47,574 nt of DNA. Source: Sporolactobacillus laevolacticus DSM 442. GTDB lineage: Bacteria; Bacillota; Bacilli; Bacillales; Sporolactobacillaceae. The translations under genes and the position numbers were made by a program. Shown piece by piece: positions 30,078 through 39,960 of this stretch. The DNA lies in contig NZ_AWTC01000023.1 of assembly GCF_000497245.1 (NCBI RefSeq), positions 1 to 47,574 on the forward strand, written 5' to 3'. Position 1 is the stretch's first letter; each line of letters begins with the position of its first letter. The notes under the pieces were generated by a model. That model made no database searches, was not told the DNA's origin, and saw only the letters and a list, made by a program, of their open reading frames with translations.

Positions 30078-31259
30078 TTAAAAGGTTCTAATCGGCAAAA
30101 TGAGCATCAGGATATGTTCATCACCGATTGGACGGATAATAATTGGTCGCATTGGACCAACAAAATGAATGCGGACACTTTGGGCATCAAGCCTGCTTAA
30201 TGCATCCATCATGAATTTTGCGCTGAACGAGATACGCAGCGGTTCTCCTTCGAAATTCTCAGTTACAAGTGTTTCATAGGCACGGCCGAGTTCAAGTGAT
30301 TGCGAGGAAATTTCGACTTGATTGCCTTCCGCGCGTAATTTAACGACGTTGTTCCGTTCTTCTTTCGCAAGGAGTGAGGCACGTTCAATTGCGTGATAGA
30401 GTGCCTTCGTACCAAGGTCAATCGTCGTTTTGCTGTCGCTAGGAATCAGGCGACTTGTATCCGGATAGTTTCCGTCAAGCAGTCGGGAGTAGAATTGAAC
30501 ATTTTGGCTTTTAAACAAAATTTGGTTGGTAGTCATAACGATATCAACCATCTGCTCATCATCGTCATCAAGGATTTTGGAAAGTTCGTTGAGACTAGCT
30601 CCAGGAATGACAAGGGTGTGAACACCGGAGTCTTCTGCTTTTTCAACAGTTACCGAACGCTGTGCCAGCCGGTGGCTGTCGGTTGCAACACAGCTTAATG
30701 TCTCGCCCTGGATGATCCATTTCACGCCGGTCAATACAGGACGTGTTTCGGTAATTGATACGGCATAGACCGTTTGTTTGATCAGATCTTTCAGCAGATC
30801 TTTACGGATTCTAAATACATCATTTTCATTAATAATCGGCAGATTTGGATATTCTTCCGGATCTAGGCCATTTAGGCTGAATTCAGTAGTTCCCGATGTA
30901 ATTTTGGCAATCATCCTGCTGTCTACTTCAATATGGACTTCCTCATCTGGAAGTTTACGTACGAGTTCTGAAAAAAGCCGAGAAGGCAGAACGATTTGTC
31001 CAGACTTACCAATCATGGCGTTCTCGTTACCGTCTTCTTCAAGTGGAATAAACGATTTGATTGAAATATCCGAATTGCTTCCGGTCAGCGTAATGCCATC
31101 CAATCCAGCTGTGATTTTTACACCTGTCAAAATAGGGATGGTTGTTTTTGAAGATATGGCTTTCATGACGCGATTTACTGCGTCAGCAAGTTTTTCCTTT
31201 TGTACCTTACATTCCATAGCGAGCGCTGCATTTGGATTTGTGTCTTGCATTTCTTGCAT
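30078..31259 (-). CDS. dnaN: DNA polymerase III sliding clamp (beta subunit)
   Basis: The ring-shaped clamp holds DNA polymerase on the template. The 393-residue protein has the three clamp domains, with SSKTTIPILTGVKI near the start, TATDSHRLA-type ATDSHRLAQR, ELSKILDDDDEQ, LDGNYPDTSRLIP, and ends LILPIRTF. The ATG at 31259 has GGAGG eight bases upstream. This adds about 14 residues (MQEMQDTNPNAALA) before the usual start, which aligns with the Met at 31217 and lacks a ribosome site. Confidence 0.96.
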   Translation of the reverse strand: MQEMQDTNPNAALAMECKVQKEKLADAVNRVMKAISSKTTIPILTGVKITAGLDGITLTGSNSDISIKSFIPLEEDGNENAMIGKSGQIVLPSRLFSELVRKLPDEEVHIEVDSRMIAKITSGTTEFSLNGLDPEEYPNLPIINENDVFRIRKDLLKDLIKQTVYAVSITETRPVLTGVKWIIQGETLSCVATDSHRLAQRSVTVEKAEDSGVHTLVIPGASLNELSKILDDDDEQMVDIVMTTNQILFKSQNVQFYSRLLDGNYPDTSRLIPSDSKTTIDLGTKALYHAIERASLLAKEERNNVVKLRAEGNQVEISSQSLELGRAYETLVTENFEGEPLRISFSAKFMMDALSRLDAQSVRIHFVGPMRPIIIRPIGDEHILMLILPIRTF

Positions 31260-31297
31260 CTTTATTGCCTCCAAATATTATTTTAAAGAATTAAAAA

Positions 31298-31315
31298 TAG
31301 TAATCATAATAGTAG
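31298..31315 (+). promoter_or_regulatory. DnaA-trio-like triplet array of oriC
   Basis: The triplets TAG TAA TCA TAA TAG TAG sit beside GGCC and a weak DnaA box TGTGAATAT (31320-31328). Five of six fit the DnaA-trio motif 3'-(G/A)A(T/A)-5'. The AT-rich tract 31275-31297 would be the unwinding site. The arrangement matches the Bacillus subtilis dnaA-dnaN unwinding element. Confidence 0.55.
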
Positions 31316-31361
31316 GGCCTGTGAATATGTTAATAAGTTAGTTGAACCTTGGAAAATGGTT

Positions 31362-31390
31362 TTATCCACATGTTGATAATCTGTGGATAA
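31362..31390. other. DnaA boxes downstream of dnaA
   Basis: TTATCCACA (31362-31370), TGTTGATAA (31371-31379, one mismatch) and TGTGGATAA (31382-31390) form a tight convergent cluster in the dnaA-dnaN gap, beside the trio array. This is the oriC unwinding-side cluster. Confidence 0.85.
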
Positions 31391-31424
31391 AATTGGGGGT
31401 GTGCCGGATAATTATACACACCCC
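31391..31424 (-). terminator. hairpin after dnaA
   Basis: On the minus strand GGGGTGTG and CACACCCC pair around a 13-nt loop and are followed by CAATTTTAT. It may partly end dnaA transcription. It abuts a DnaA box. Confidence 0.5.
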
Positions 31425-31453
31425 TGTTTATGCATTTTCATTTTATTGTGATG

Positions 31454-32872
31454 TTATTGTGCTTTAATTGGTGCTTTGAGCTGGTCAATGAGTCCGTTCA
31501 CCTTTTTTTGAAGATCACGATCAACAGAGAGCTGCTTGGTAATTTTTTCATGCGCATGAATCACTGTTGTATGATCTCTGCCGCCGAATTCTTCACCAAT
31601 TTTAGGTAAAGAATAATCGGTGAGTTCTCTTGCCAGATACATCGCAATCTGTCTAGGGAACGCAATCGATTTTGTTCGCTTTTTCGCAGAAAAGTCTTCG
31701 AGCTTCAGGCGATATTCTTCACCGACCGCGACCTGTATATCTTGAATGGTGATGGTTTTTGGGCGTGCTGATGGAATAATATCCTTCAATGCTTCAGCAG
31801 CCAAATCAACATTAATGTCCTGATTGTTCAACGATGAAAAAGCGATGACACGAATCAGCGCGCCTTCCAGCTCTCGAATGTTGGTGTCAATTTGGTTGGC
31901 GATATAGATCATGACTTCATTAGGAATATCCAATCCTTCTGCTTTCGCCTTTTTACGGAGAATTGCAATCCGTGTTTCCAGATCCGGAGGCGTGATATCC
32001 GTAATCAGACCCCATTCAAAGCGCGAACGCAACCGATCTTCGAGAGTCGGTATTTCTTTTGGCGGACGATCGCTTGAGATGACGATTTGTTTATATTCCT
32101 CGTGTAGGGCGTTAAATGTATGGAAAAATTCTTCCTGCGTCTGTTCTTTACCAGCAAGAAACTGGATGTCATCAATCAGCAAAACATCAACGCTCCGGTA
32201 CTTATTGCGAAATTCGACCGTTTTGTTGTCACGGATCGAGTTAATAAATTCATTTGTGAATTTCTCTGATGAGAGGTAGACGACTCGTGCCGAAGGATTA
32301 TGTTCGATCACATAATGGCCGATCGCGTGCATCAGATGGGTTTTTCCAAGTCCGACACCTCCATAAATAAATAGAGGATTATATGCCTTTGCCGGAGCTT
32401 CGGCCACTGCCAGTGAAGCGGCGTGGGCAAACCGATTACCTGAACCGATGACAAATGTTTCGAATGTATTCTTTGAATTCAGCATGCTGTTGTTTAACTC
32501 GTCCACGCGATGCTGATTTCGCTGGTTCATGCCTCCGTAATTGCCGCCTCGGACATCTTGCGGGTTGAAATTCATTCCATCACTCTTTCCTTTATTCGAT
32601 ATCGCGGCATCATTGTCGGCGTTCTTACTTGGAATGACGAATTGGACATGATAGCGGGAGCCTGTAATCTCATAAAGAATATCGGAAATGAGTTTTGCGT
32701 AATGTTCCTCTAGCCAGTCCCGTGAAAATTCATTGGGCACGCTGACAATCATCATCTGACCATTGATGGACTGAGCGCGAGTTTCTTTCAGCCAGGTTTC
32801 AAAGCTCGGTTTGCTCAGTTTCTTCTTAATGATGTCCAATGTTTGCTTCCATATCTCTTGAAGGTTGTTCAA
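31454..32872 (-). CDS. dnaA: chromosomal replication initiator protein DnaA
   Basis: DnaA binds DnaA boxes, melts oriC and loads the helicase. The 472-residue protein shows domain I (1-80), an asparagine- and glycine-rich linker (85-130), the AAA+ domain with Walker [10 protein letters not shown] (171-179) and LLIDDIQFL, and the C-terminal DNA-binding domain with [15 protein letters not shown]. The start is TTG at 32872 with GGGAGGG ten bases upstream. A promoter and a DnaA-box cluster lie upstream, as expected for autoregulation. Confidence 0.98.
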   Translation of the reverse strand: MNNLQEIWKQTLDIIKKKLSKPSFETWLKETRAQSINGQMMIVSVPNEFSRDWLEEHYAKLISDILYEITGSRYHVQFVIPSKNADNDAAISNKGKSDGMNFNPQDVRGGNYGGMNQRNQHRVDELNNSMLNSKNTFETFVIGSGNRFAHAASLAVAEAPAKAYNPLFIYGGVGLGKTHLMHAIGHYVIEHNPSARVVYLSSEKFTNEFINSIRDNKTVEFRNKYRSVDVLLIDDIQFLAGKEQTQEEFFHTFNALHEEYKQIVISSDRPPKEIPTLEDRLRSRFEWGLITDITPPDLETRIAILRKKAKAEGLDIPNEVMIYIANQIDTNIRELEGALIRVIAFSSLNNQDINVDLAAEALKDIIPSARPKTITIQDIQVAVGEEYRLKLEDFSAKKRTKSIAFPRQIAMYLARELTDYSLPKIGEEFGGRDHTTVIHAHEKITKQLSVDRDLQKKVNGLIDQLKAPIKAQ

Positions 32873-32902
32873 AGTTTAGCTGCCCTCCCTAGAAAAATTG
32901 CA

Positions 32903-32930
32903 TTGATACAATGAAAATCCAACCCGTCAA
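32903..32930 (-). promoter_or_regulatory. dnaA promoter
   Basis: The minus strand has TTGACG (32925-32930), 16 bp and TATCAA (32903-32908), about 30 bp before the start codon. Confidence 0.65.
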
Positions 32931-32941
32931 GACTTTGTGAG

Positions 32942-32964
32942 AAAAAATGAGCCGACAAAGGCTC
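32942..32964 (-). terminator. terminator-like hairpin upstream of the dnaA promoter
   Basis: On the minus strand GAGCC and GGCTC flank a 6-nt loop and are followed by ATTTTTTC. It would block transcription entering dnaA from the origin side. Confidence 0.5.
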
Positions 32965-33136
32965 TTCGGATGATTTATGCCTTTAAAATCAAAAATAGCA
33001 AAACACAAAGATGCCGAGCAGCGCAGGCGGGCATACTTCCGGCTTTTCTCCCTACTAGTTAGGGCAGGATACAATCAGGTATTTTCATACAATCAATCTT
33101 ATCTTTCATTATTTACAGATTATATAAATACGATAT

Positions 33137-33475
33137 CTATCCACAGGCGTTAAGAGCGGAAAAGAGACAGGATAATCGTAATATAAGAAAGTTATCAACA
33201 ACGTGCATACATTGTGGATAAGTGTGAATCACAGGTGTTAGCAAATGTCCACAAAATTATCCACAGCCCGTGGAAAACTTTATGTAGATTCTGTATATTG
33301 GTTAAATAAATGCACTATGATCATATCAAAAATTCGCTTTTAAAGCAATGATCGACAAATGTTATCCACAGTGGATATCTTTACACACAATTAAGTTATT
33401 CACAGGGTGCATATATGTGAAAATGTTGTCGATAAATGGTGTGGAAAAGCGATTGGTGCAAAAAAATAATCCACA
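33137..33475. other. oriC: oriC DnaA-box cluster upstream of dnaA
   Basis: This part of the 880-bp dnaA-rpmH gap has many DnaA boxes. Perfect ones are TGTGGATAA (33213-33221), TTATCCACA (33257-33265) and TTATCCACA (33362-33370). One-mismatch boxes are CTATCCACA (33137-33145), TTATCAACA (33192-33200), TTATTCACA (33396-33404), TGTCGATAA (33427-33435), TGTGGAAAA (33440-33448, two mismatches by strict count) and TAATCCACA (33467-33475). No gene is convincing in the gap. Confidence 0.92.
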
Positions 33476-33508
33476 GATGGACTGAATGATTCAACGTAGG
33501 GGACAGGA

Positions 33509-33537
33509 TTGACTTTTTGAATCAAAATATTTATAAT
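33509..33537 (+). promoter_or_regulatory. sigma-A promoter of the rpmH operon
   Basis: TTGACT (33509-33514), 17 bp and TATAAT (33532-33537). A second, weaker candidate lies near 33652-33681 (TTTTGA, 17 bp, TAGAAT). Confidence 0.7.
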
Positions 33538-33756
33538 AAGCCAGACTGGTTTTTGAAATAAGCCGATGAATTTTTGGGGCTGAAAGATGAGAAAAAAGAA
33601 ACATGAGTGTGTGAATGAATTGCCTTATGGATCCGATTCTCGTCGTGGTGTTTTTGACAGATCGGCTAAATGGATAGAATGAGCGAATGTTGTATTTCGC
33701 GATAAAACATTTGATTTGTCAGCAATCCTAACTTTATGCGCTGGGAGGTGTATCAA

Positions 33757-33891
33757 TTGAAACGTACTTTTCAACCGAATAATCGTAAGAGGAAAAAAGT
33801 TCACGGCTTCCGCGCGCGGATGGCAACAGCTAATGGCCGCAAGGTATTGGCTGCTCGTCGTCGCAAAGGAAGAAAAGTTCTGTCAGCATAA
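33757..33891 (+). CDS. rpmH: 50S ribosomal protein L34
   Basis: The 44-residue, highly basic protein begins [18 protein letters not shown] and ends GRKVLSA, which is diagnostic of L34. It starts with TTG at 33757 with GGGAGGTG upstream. It is the first plus-strand gene after oriC, in its universal place before rnpA. Confidence 0.98.
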   Translation: MKRTFQPNNRKRKKVHGFRARMATANGRKVLAARRRKGRKVLSA

Positions 33892-33893
33892 AG

Positions 33894-33921
33894 CCACTGT
33901 GTGACCAGCAGTGGTTTTTTT
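33894..33921 (+). terminator. terminator-like hairpin after rpmH
   Basis: CCACTG and CAGTGG flank a 9-nt loop and are followed by TTTTTTT. It probably lets L34 be made in excess of RnpA. Confidence 0.8.
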
Positions 33922-34178
33922 ATACCATCATAAAGAAATCTTGCAAAATCCAAGAGTCAAGAACAAATAGTAATGATTAAACGTCGGCAGAATTGAGTAT
34001 CATGGGTCGGGTGAGGTATAAAAAGGGTGCCATCTTTGTACTGCATGTCAGTGAAAGATCCGATACCAACATATTTCGATGTGGAAAACCTTGTTATTCC
34101 GAACATATTCTTTATACTGAAAGAGTATAAAACAGAACAGAAACGTTCGTTAAATCGAATAGCAATGGAGGACGCCTT

Positions 34179-34202
34179 TTGTGTGAAACCTGTATTGCTT
34201 AA
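34179..34202 (+). CDS. possible 7-codon leader ORF before rnpA
   Basis: GGAGG at 34168-34172 is followed seven bases later by TTG and codons for MCETCIA and a stop. It has a good ribosome site but no other support, and could be chance. The rest of the 33922-34243 gap shows no clear gene. Confidence 0.2.
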   Translation: MCETCIA

Positions 34203-34243
34203 TAATTACTCATGAGTTGAGACGTCCCACATGGAGGGACATA

Positions 34244-34597
34244 ATGAAGACATTAAAGCGATTAAAGAAAAACCAAGATTTTCAAGTAGTATTTAAAGAC
34301 GGAAAATCCTTTGCGAACAGGCAGTTTGTGGTTTACGTGCTGAAGCAGCCCAATCAGACCTATTCAAGACTAGGGTTGTCTGTCAGCAAAAAAATGGGCA
34401 ATGCGGTTATGAGGAATCATATTAAGCGGTATATAAAAGAAATATTCCGCGATTTTTCGGACAGGCTGGAGATTGGCAATGATTTTATCATTATCTCTCG
34501 CAAACCTGTTAGCACAATGTCTCATCTAGAAATGCAGAAGAGCTTGGAACATGTCATGAAAAAGGCTCGCGTGCTTGCGCCGTCCGCAAGGATATGA
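34244..34597 (+). CDS. rnpA: ribonuclease P protein component
   Basis: RnpA is the protein cofactor of RNase P in tRNA 5' maturation. The 117-residue basic protein has the signature [21 protein letters not shown], with the NxxRNxxKR RNA-binding motif, and GNDFIIISR. The ATG at 34244 follows GGAGGG. Upstream codons to 34217 are unsupported. Confidence 0.95.
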   Translation: MKTLKRLKKNQDFQVVFKDGKSFANRQFVVYVLKQPNQTYSRLGLSVSKKMGNAVMRNHIKRYIKEIFRDFSDRLEIGNDFIIISRKPVSTMSHLEMQKSLEHVMKKARVLAPSARI

Positions 34598-34601
34598 AGT
34601 A

Positions 34602-34871
34602 ATGAAACATGTATTGATTTTTATCATTCGTTTGTATCAACGGTTCATCTCTCCATATACACCGCCAACCTGTCGTTTTTATCCGACGTGTTCGCAATAT
34701 GCGATTGAGGCTTTAATGAGGTTCGGTGTGTTTAAGGGAGGGTGGCTTACGGTCAAGCGTCTATTAAAATGTCAGCCTTTTCATCCGGGAGGGATTGATC
34801 CTGTCCCCGAAAAGTGCTCCCATAAACAGACGGGCATGTTGAAACATCGTTCGGATCGATCGAGGAGGTAG
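34602..34871 (+). CDS. yidD: membrane protein insertion efficiency factor YidD
   Basis: The 89-residue protein has the family core [24 protein letters not shown] and HPGGIDPVP. It is a small membrane-associated protein that helps YidC. It starts four bases after the rnpA stop and leads directly into yidC, the usual order. Confidence 0.94.
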   Translation: MKHVLIFIIRLYQRFISPYTPPTCRFYPTCSQYAIEALMRFGVFKGGWLTVKRLLKCQPFHPGGIDPVPEKCSHKQTGMLKHRSDRSRR

Positions 34872-34875
34872 TGTT

Positions 34876-35655
34876 TTGAGGAAAAAAGTAGTTGCCATCA
34901 GTTCGTTGGTGTTTTTAACCGTACTCTTGGCTGGGTGCACGAATCTTAATGAACCGATAAATGCTCAGAGTACCGGGATTTGGAGTAAATGGTTTGTTTA
35001 TCCATTGTCTGAATTTATTATTTTCGTCGCAAAAACTCTGTGGAATAGTTATGGACTTGCGATTATTGTAACGACGATTATCGTCCGTCTTGTTCTGATG
35101 CCGCTGATGGCCAAGCAAGTAAAGAGTTCTCAGGCGATGCAAGAATTGCAGCCGAAGATTAAAGAACTGCAGCAAAAATACAGCTCGAAAGATCAGAATA
35201 CGCAAAAGAAGCTTCAAGAAGAGCAGATGAAACTTTTCCAGGAGAATAAGGTAAATCCACTTGCGGGCTGTTTGCCGATCCTGATCCAGATGCCGATTTT
35301 GTTTGCGTTCTATCAGGCAATCATGAGAACACAGCAGATTAAAACACAATCATTCTTGTGGTTTCAATTGGGAAATTCGGATCCTTATTATATTTTGCCG
35401 GTAATTGCTGCGGTGACAACGTTCCTGCAGCAAAAGATTATGATGGGCAGAATGGGGAACACAAATCCACAGATGGCGATGATGATGTACGTATTCCCGA
35501 TTATGATTGCCATTCCGGCTTTCTACTTCCCTTCAGCTCTTGCGCTTTATTGGGTTGTCGGTAATATTTTCATGATCTTCCAAACTTATATTATCTATGA
35601 AAATCGTTCTGACTCTAAAGATAAGAAGCTAGCGGGAGGCGCTAAGCAAAAGTGA
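34876..35655 (+). CDS. yidC: membrane protein insertase YidC (SpoIIIJ type)
   Basis: YidC/Oxa1 insertases place proteins in the membrane, alone or with Sec. The 259-residue Gram-positive form has a lipoprotein signal with LLAGC (lipidated Cys20-21) and five membrane segments. The membrane arginine is in TIIVRLVLMPL, followed by a cytosolic coiled-coil hairpin (about 85-125), NPLAGCLPILIQMPI and ALYWVVGN. The start is TTG 34876 after AGGAGGT. No mifM-type stalling ORF lies upstream, so this is the constitutive copy. Confidence 0.95.
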   Translation: MRKKVVAISSLVFLTVLLAGCTNLNEPINAQSTGIWSKWFVYPLSEFIIFVAKTLWNSYGLAIIVTTIIVRLVLMPLMAKQVKSSQAMQELQPKIKELQQKYSSKDQNTQKKLQEEQMKLFQENKVNPLAGCLPILIQMPILFAFYQAIMRTQQIKTQSFLWFQLGNSDPYYILPVIAAVTTFLQQKIMMGRMGNTNPQMAMMMYVFPIMIAIPAFYFPSALALYWVVGNIFMIFQTYIIYENRSDSKDKKLAGGAKQK

Positions 35656-36272
35656 GGGAAGTAACCAAATATGGAAAGACGGTTGCAGAAGCGGTGTCAA
35701 TCGCCCTCAATGAATTAAATGCGACTTTGGAACAAGTAGACATTCAAGTCGTAGAAAAGCCCAAATCCGGTTTTTTAGGAATTGGTGCGAGGAAGGCTCT
35801 CGTAAAAGTCGCACTTAATAAGACACCATTTGATGATGGTGTGGATTATTTAACAGATATTATAAAGCAGAGTGGATTGTCTGTTCACGTGCAAGTCGAA
35901 GAACGCAATATGCGGGCATGCCGCTGCCAGCTGGCTGGTAATGACGCATTCCAGTTGATTGGCAAGCACGGAAAGACTCTAAATGCTTTGCAATTTTTGG
36001 CGGAACGGGTAGTGAATACTCAGTCGGACCACCGAATCAATTTGATGCTTGATGCCGAGAATTATCGAGAGACAAGAAAGAGAGCGTTAATTGATCTCGC
36101 TCAGCGCATCGCAGAAAAAACAATAAAAACCGGCCGTCCGCATCGTTTTGAGCCGATGCCGGCTTTTGAACGTAAAATCGTGCATCATGCGTTGTCAGGC
36201 AACAAAAAGATCCAAACGTTTTCAAACGGCGAAGAGCCGAGACGTTACTTAACAGTAGCTCCACACTCTTAA
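35652..36272 (+). CDS. khpB: RNA-binding protein KhpB (Jag/EloR)
   Basis: The 206-residue protein has an N-terminal Jag domain (about 3-52, with GFLGIGARKA), a KH domain (about 60-125, with IGKHGKTLNALQFL) and an R3H domain (about 140-205, ending EEPRRYLTVAP). With KhpA it binds RNA and affects cell elongation and division. The GTG start overlaps the yidC stop (GTGA), so translation is coupled. Confidence 0.94.
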   Translation: MREVTKYGKTVAEAVSIALNELNATLEQVDIQVVEKPKSGFLGIGARKALVKVALNKTPFDDGVDYLTDIIKQSGLSVHVQVEERNMRACRCQLAGNDAFQLIGKHGKTLNALQFLAERVVNTQSDHRINLMLDAENYRETRKRALIDLAQRIAEKTIKTGRPHRFEPMPAFERKIVHHALSGNKKIQTFSNGEEPRRYLTVAPHS

Positions 36273-36295
36273 CTACTAAACTTGATGATGTGAAG

Positions 36296-36322
36296 AAAGC
36301 ACGCAAATTGCGCGCTTTTTTT
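36296..36322 (+). terminator. terminator after khpB
   Basis: AAAGCACGC and GCGCGCTTT pair with one mismatch and a short loop, followed by seven T. The rest of the gap to 36615 is AT-rich and should hold the mnmE promoter. I see only weak -10-like TATGAT near 36452. Confidence 0.7.
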
Positions 36323-36615
36323 CATGAAAATTAATAACCATAGCCTATTACTACACTTAAGTCATTTAAAAAGTTGGTTATAGAAGTATGGTAAAGCAAA
36401 GTATTTTAAAGTATGGCTGATTTTCTCTTTTTCATTTGATGAAAAAATAATGTATGATAGTCTTGAAAAAGTGCACAGTTTTAAATTTGATGATAATCGC
36501 TTTTCTTCGTAAAAGAAGAAGGCGTACGATATAGGTTAGCCTGAATAACTTGAGCCGTACACACAAACAGTGGGTAGCTTTGGAAAAAGGACGAAATTGG
36601 AAAGAGGTGATAAAA

Positions 36616-37995
36616 TTGGATTATGATACAATCGCTGCAATCTCGACCCCGATCGGCGAGGGCGCAATCAGCATGGTAAGGCTCAGTGGTCCTGAGGCTG
36701 TTTTCGCTGCAGATCAGCTGTTTAGGGGCGGTAAATCGCTTAAAGAGGTTGACAGCCATACGATCCATTATGGAAAAATTGTAGATCCTGATACGGGTAA
36801 TACCATTGAAGAGGTTATGGTTTCTGTCATGAGAAAACCGAAAACCTTTACCCGGGAAGACGTTGTCGAGATTAATTGTCACGGCGGATTAACAAGTGTG
36901 AATCGAGTGCTTGAACTTGTTCTGGATCAACATGTCCGCCTTGCAGAACCGGGTGAGTTTACAAAGCGTGCTTTTTTAAATGGAAGAATTGATCTTTCTC
37001 AGGCTGAAGCAGTCATGGATCTCATTCGAGCGAAAACCGATCAGGCGATGAATGTTGCGATGGGCCAGATGGAAGGTAAATTGTCGACTTTGATCCGCAG
37101 TCTTAGAGGACAGCTACTGGAAATACTGGCCGCGGTTGAAGTGAATATTGATTATCCTGAATATGATGATGCGGAAGTGATGACCAACACGATTCTTCAC
37201 GAAAAAGGATCCGAAGTCAGGCGACAATTGGACAGAATTCTATCAACTGCAAGACAGGGGAAGATTTTACGTGAAGGATTATCAACCGTCATTGTCGGAC
37301 GTCCAAATGTCGGTAAATCTTCGCTGCTTAACCAACTTGTTCATGAATCTAAAGCAATTGTTACTAACGTTCCTGGTACAACGCGGGATGTTATTGAGGA
37401 GTATGTTAATGTGCGCGGCGTGCCTTTGAAACTCATTGACACGGCAGGGATTAGAGATACGGACGATATCGTTGAAAAAATTGGTGTTTCACGTTCAAAG
37501 GAACTGCTTAGGTCAGCTGAACTGGTACTTCTTTTGATTAATGGTAACGAGGCGCTCACTGAGGAAGATCGCGGACTATTTCAGCTGATCGGCAAAACGC
37601 CGGCAATTATTCTTGTAAATAAAGCGGATCTGCCACAAAAAGCTTCATTTGATGAAATAAAGCAGCTTGCCGGGGGTAACCCGGTACTTCAAACATCAAT
37701 GATTGATGAGAAAGGCCTGGAAGAGCTGGAGAAGGCGATTGCTTCTTTATTCTTCAGTCATGATGTGACAACGAATGGAGAAGCCTATGTGTCCAACACA
37801 CGTCATATTGCTTTGCTGAAGCAGGCACGTTCAGCGATAAATGATGCTCTTGATGCAGCTGAACAGGGACTTCCTGTAGATATGACACAAATCGACATTA
37901 AACGCACATGGGATGTACTTGGAGAAATTGTTGGTGATACAGTATCAGACAGTTTGATTAATGAACTGTTTTCGAAATTTTGCTTAGGGAAATAA
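36616..37995 (+). CDS. mnmE: tRNA modification GTPase MnmE
   Basis: MnmE with MnmG adds the carboxymethylaminomethyl group to U34 of certain tRNAs. The 459-residue protein (the usual length) has an N-terminal tetrahydrofolate-binding domain, the G domain with [11 protein letters not shown], the DTAG of LIDTAGIRD and NKAD, and ends in the catalytic FCLGK. TTG 36616 has AGAGGTG six bases upstream. The frame runs up to 36550 without support. Confidence 0.96.
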   Translation: MDYDTIAAISTPIGEGAISMVRLSGPEAVFAADQLFRGGKSLKEVDSHTIHYGKIVDPDTGNTIEEVMVSVMRKPKTFTREDVVEINCHGGLTSVNRVLELVLDQHVRLAEPGEFTKRAFLNGRIDLSQAEAVMDLIRAKTDQAMNVAMGQMEGKLSTLIRSLRGQLLEILAAVEVNIDYPEYDDAEVMTNTILHEKGSEVRRQLDRILSTARQGKILREGLSTVIVGRPNVGKSSLLNQLVHESKAIVTNVPGTTRDVIEEYVNVRGVPLKLIDTAGIRDTDDIVEKIGVSRSKELLRSAELVLLLINGNEALTEEDRGLFQLIGKTPAIILVNKADLPQKASFDEIKQLAGGNPVLQTSMIDEKGLEELEKAIASLFFSHDVTTNGEAYVSNTRHIALLKQARSAINDALDAAEQGLPVDMTQIDIKRTWDVLGEIVGDTVSDSLINELFSKFCLGK

Positions 37996-38050
37996 ACCTT
38001 GCAGTTTTCAAATAGAAGCGACACATTTAAAAAGAAATGGAGGATCAGAA

Positions 38051-39940
38051 ATGAAATCATATAATGCCGGTACTTATGATGTCATCGTTGTGGGTGCCGG
38101 ACATGCTGGAGTTGAAGCGGGACTTGCCTCAGCAAGAATCGGTGCAAAGACCTTGATGTTGACAATAAGCCTGGAGGGTGTGGCTTTTATGCCGTGCAAC
38201 CCTTCAGTTGGCGGTCCTGCTAAGGGCGTTGTTGTCCGGGAGATCGATGCACTTGGCGGTGAAATGGGGCACAACATTGACAAAACTTATATTCAGATGA
38301 GAATGCTGAACACGAGAAAGGGTCCTGCCGTTCGTGCACTGAGAGCACAGGCGGATAAGCAGCTTTATCAGCGCGCTATGAAGGAAACGATTGAAGAGAC
38401 GGAAAATCTGACTTTACGCCAGGGCATGGTTGATCATTTGATTGTCGAAGATGGTGTGTGCAAAGGTGTTGTTGTCGCAACAGGTGCTGAATATCGCGCC
38501 AAAGCCGTTGTTTTGACCACAGGTGTTTATCTAAAAGGAAAAATCATTATTGGAGAACTGCAGTATGAAAGCGGTCCGAACAACATGCAGGCATCGGTAA
38601 AATTGTCCGACCATCTCAAAGAACTCGGGTTTGATCTTGTACGTTTTAAGACCGGCACACCGCCACGTGTAAATGGACGTACGGTTGACTACTCGAAAAC
38701 AGAAATTCAGCCAGGAGATGACGCACCACTGGCATTCTCTTATGACACAAAAGAATTTATTAAAGAGCAGATTCCTTGCTGGCTAACGTACACCAATTTG
38801 GAGACACATAAAGTTATCCAAGAGAATCTGGAACGGTCTCCGATTTATTCTGGTGCAATTGTCGGAACCGGACCACGGTACTGTCCATCAATTGAAACTA
38901 AGATTGTTCGCTTTAATGATAAAAACAGGCATCAGCTCTTCCTTGAACCTGAGGGTAAAGCAACTAAAGAAGTTTATGTGGATGGTTTATCGACGAGTAT
39001 GCCCGAAGAGATTCAACGAAAGATGCTCGCTACTATTCCTGGTCTTGAGCACGCGGAGATGATGCGGCCGGGTTATGCCATTGAGTACGATGCCATTGTG
39101 CCGACACAGCTCTGGCCATCACTCGAGACGAAGAAAATAAGCGGCCTGTTTACCGCCGGACAAATTAATGGTACCTCAGGATATGAAGAGGCTGCCGGCC
39201 AGGGATTGATGGGCGGCATTAATGCGGCAAGAAAAGCGCTCGGCGAAGAACCATTAATACTTGATCGTTCCGAGGCTTATATTGGTGTGCTTATTGATGA
39301 TCTTGTTACTAAGGGAACAAAGGAACCGTATCGATTGTTGACTTCGCGTGCAGAATATCGCTTGCTGCTGCGCCACGACAATGCTGACCTGCGATTGACA
39401 GAAATCGGTCATCAAATTGGATTAATTCCTGATGAACGCTATGATCGTTTCAAAATCAAAAAGCATTTAATTGAACAAGAAAGGCAGTATTTTGCGACAA
39501 CAACGATTAAGCCTTCGGAAGAAGCTGATCGGCTGTTAGAGGCTAAAGATGCGGCGCCACTTAGAGAACCGACTAAGGCTGACCGGTTGCTGAAACGTCC
39601 TGAGCTATCCTATCCTGATGTTGCGAGCCTGCTTCCTGACCATGGGATCATTCCTGCAGAAGTTGGTGAACAAGTTGAGATCCAGGTAAAATATGAGGGA
39701 TATATCAGCAAACAGCTTCAGCAGGTGGAAAAGATGAAACGTATGGAAAAGAAAAGAATCCCTCAGGATTTGGATTACAGTAAAATTGATGGGATCGCAA
39801 CGGAAGCTCGTCAAAAACTGGCTAAAGTGCGACCGATATCTGTCGGCCAGGCCTCGCGAGTGTCAGGCGTCAATCCGAGTGACATCGCTATTCTGCTTGT
39901 TTATCTGGAAGAGGGCAAACTTGCTAGAAGGACGGGCTGA
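38051..39940 (+). CDS. mnmG: tRNA uridine-5-carboxymethylaminomethyl(34) synthesis enzyme MnmG
   Basis: This FAD-dependent partner of MnmE has 629 residues. It shows the dinucleotide-binding [10 protein letters not shown] near residue 15, the conserved [12 protein letters not shown] and [17 protein letters not shown], and a C-terminal helical domain that binds MnmE. The ATG follows GGAGGATCAG, 55 bp after mnmE. Confidence 0.97.
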   Translation: MKSYNAGTYDVIVVGAGHAGVEAGLASARIGAKTLMLTISLEGVAFMPCNPSVGGPAKGVVVREIDALGGEMGHNIDKTYIQMRMLNTRKGPAVRALRAQADKQLYQRAMKETIEETENLTLRQGMVDHLIVEDGVCKGVVVATGAEYRAKAVVLTTGVYLKGKIIIGELQYESGPNNMQASVKLSDHLKELGFDLVRFKTGTPPRVNGRTVDYSKTEIQPGDDAPLAFSYDTKEFIKEQIPCWLTYTNLETHKVIQENLERSPIYSGAIVGTGPRYCPSIETKIVRFNDKNRHQLFLEPEGKATKEVYVDGLSTSMPEEIQRKMLATIPGLEHAEMMRPGYAIEYDAIVPTQLWPSLETKKISGLFTAGQINGTSGYEEAAGQGLMGGINAARKALGEEPLILDRSEAYIGVLIDDLVTKGTKEPYRLLTSRAEYRLLLRHDNADLRLTEIGHQIGLIPDERYDRFKIKKHLIEQERQYFATTTIKPSEEADRLLEAKDAAPLREPTKADRLLKRPELSYPDVASLLPDHGIIPAEVGEQVEIQVKYEGYISKQLQQVEKMKRMEKKRIPQDLDYSKIDGIATEARQKLAKVRPISVGQASRVSGVNPSDIAILLVYLEEGKLARRTG

Positions 39941-39960
39941 ACATTAGGCGGGAGGCTGTT

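Noticed and set aside
32889-33074. 61-codon minus ORF and a 19-codon ORF beside the dnaA promoter
   Set aside because: They overlap the dnaA promoter and a terminator-like hairpin, and ribosome-site spacing is poor.
34027-34215. 62-codon plus ORF before rnpA
   Set aside because: No convincing ribosome site or recognisable motif; the frame has a mixed composition and lies in a promoter region.
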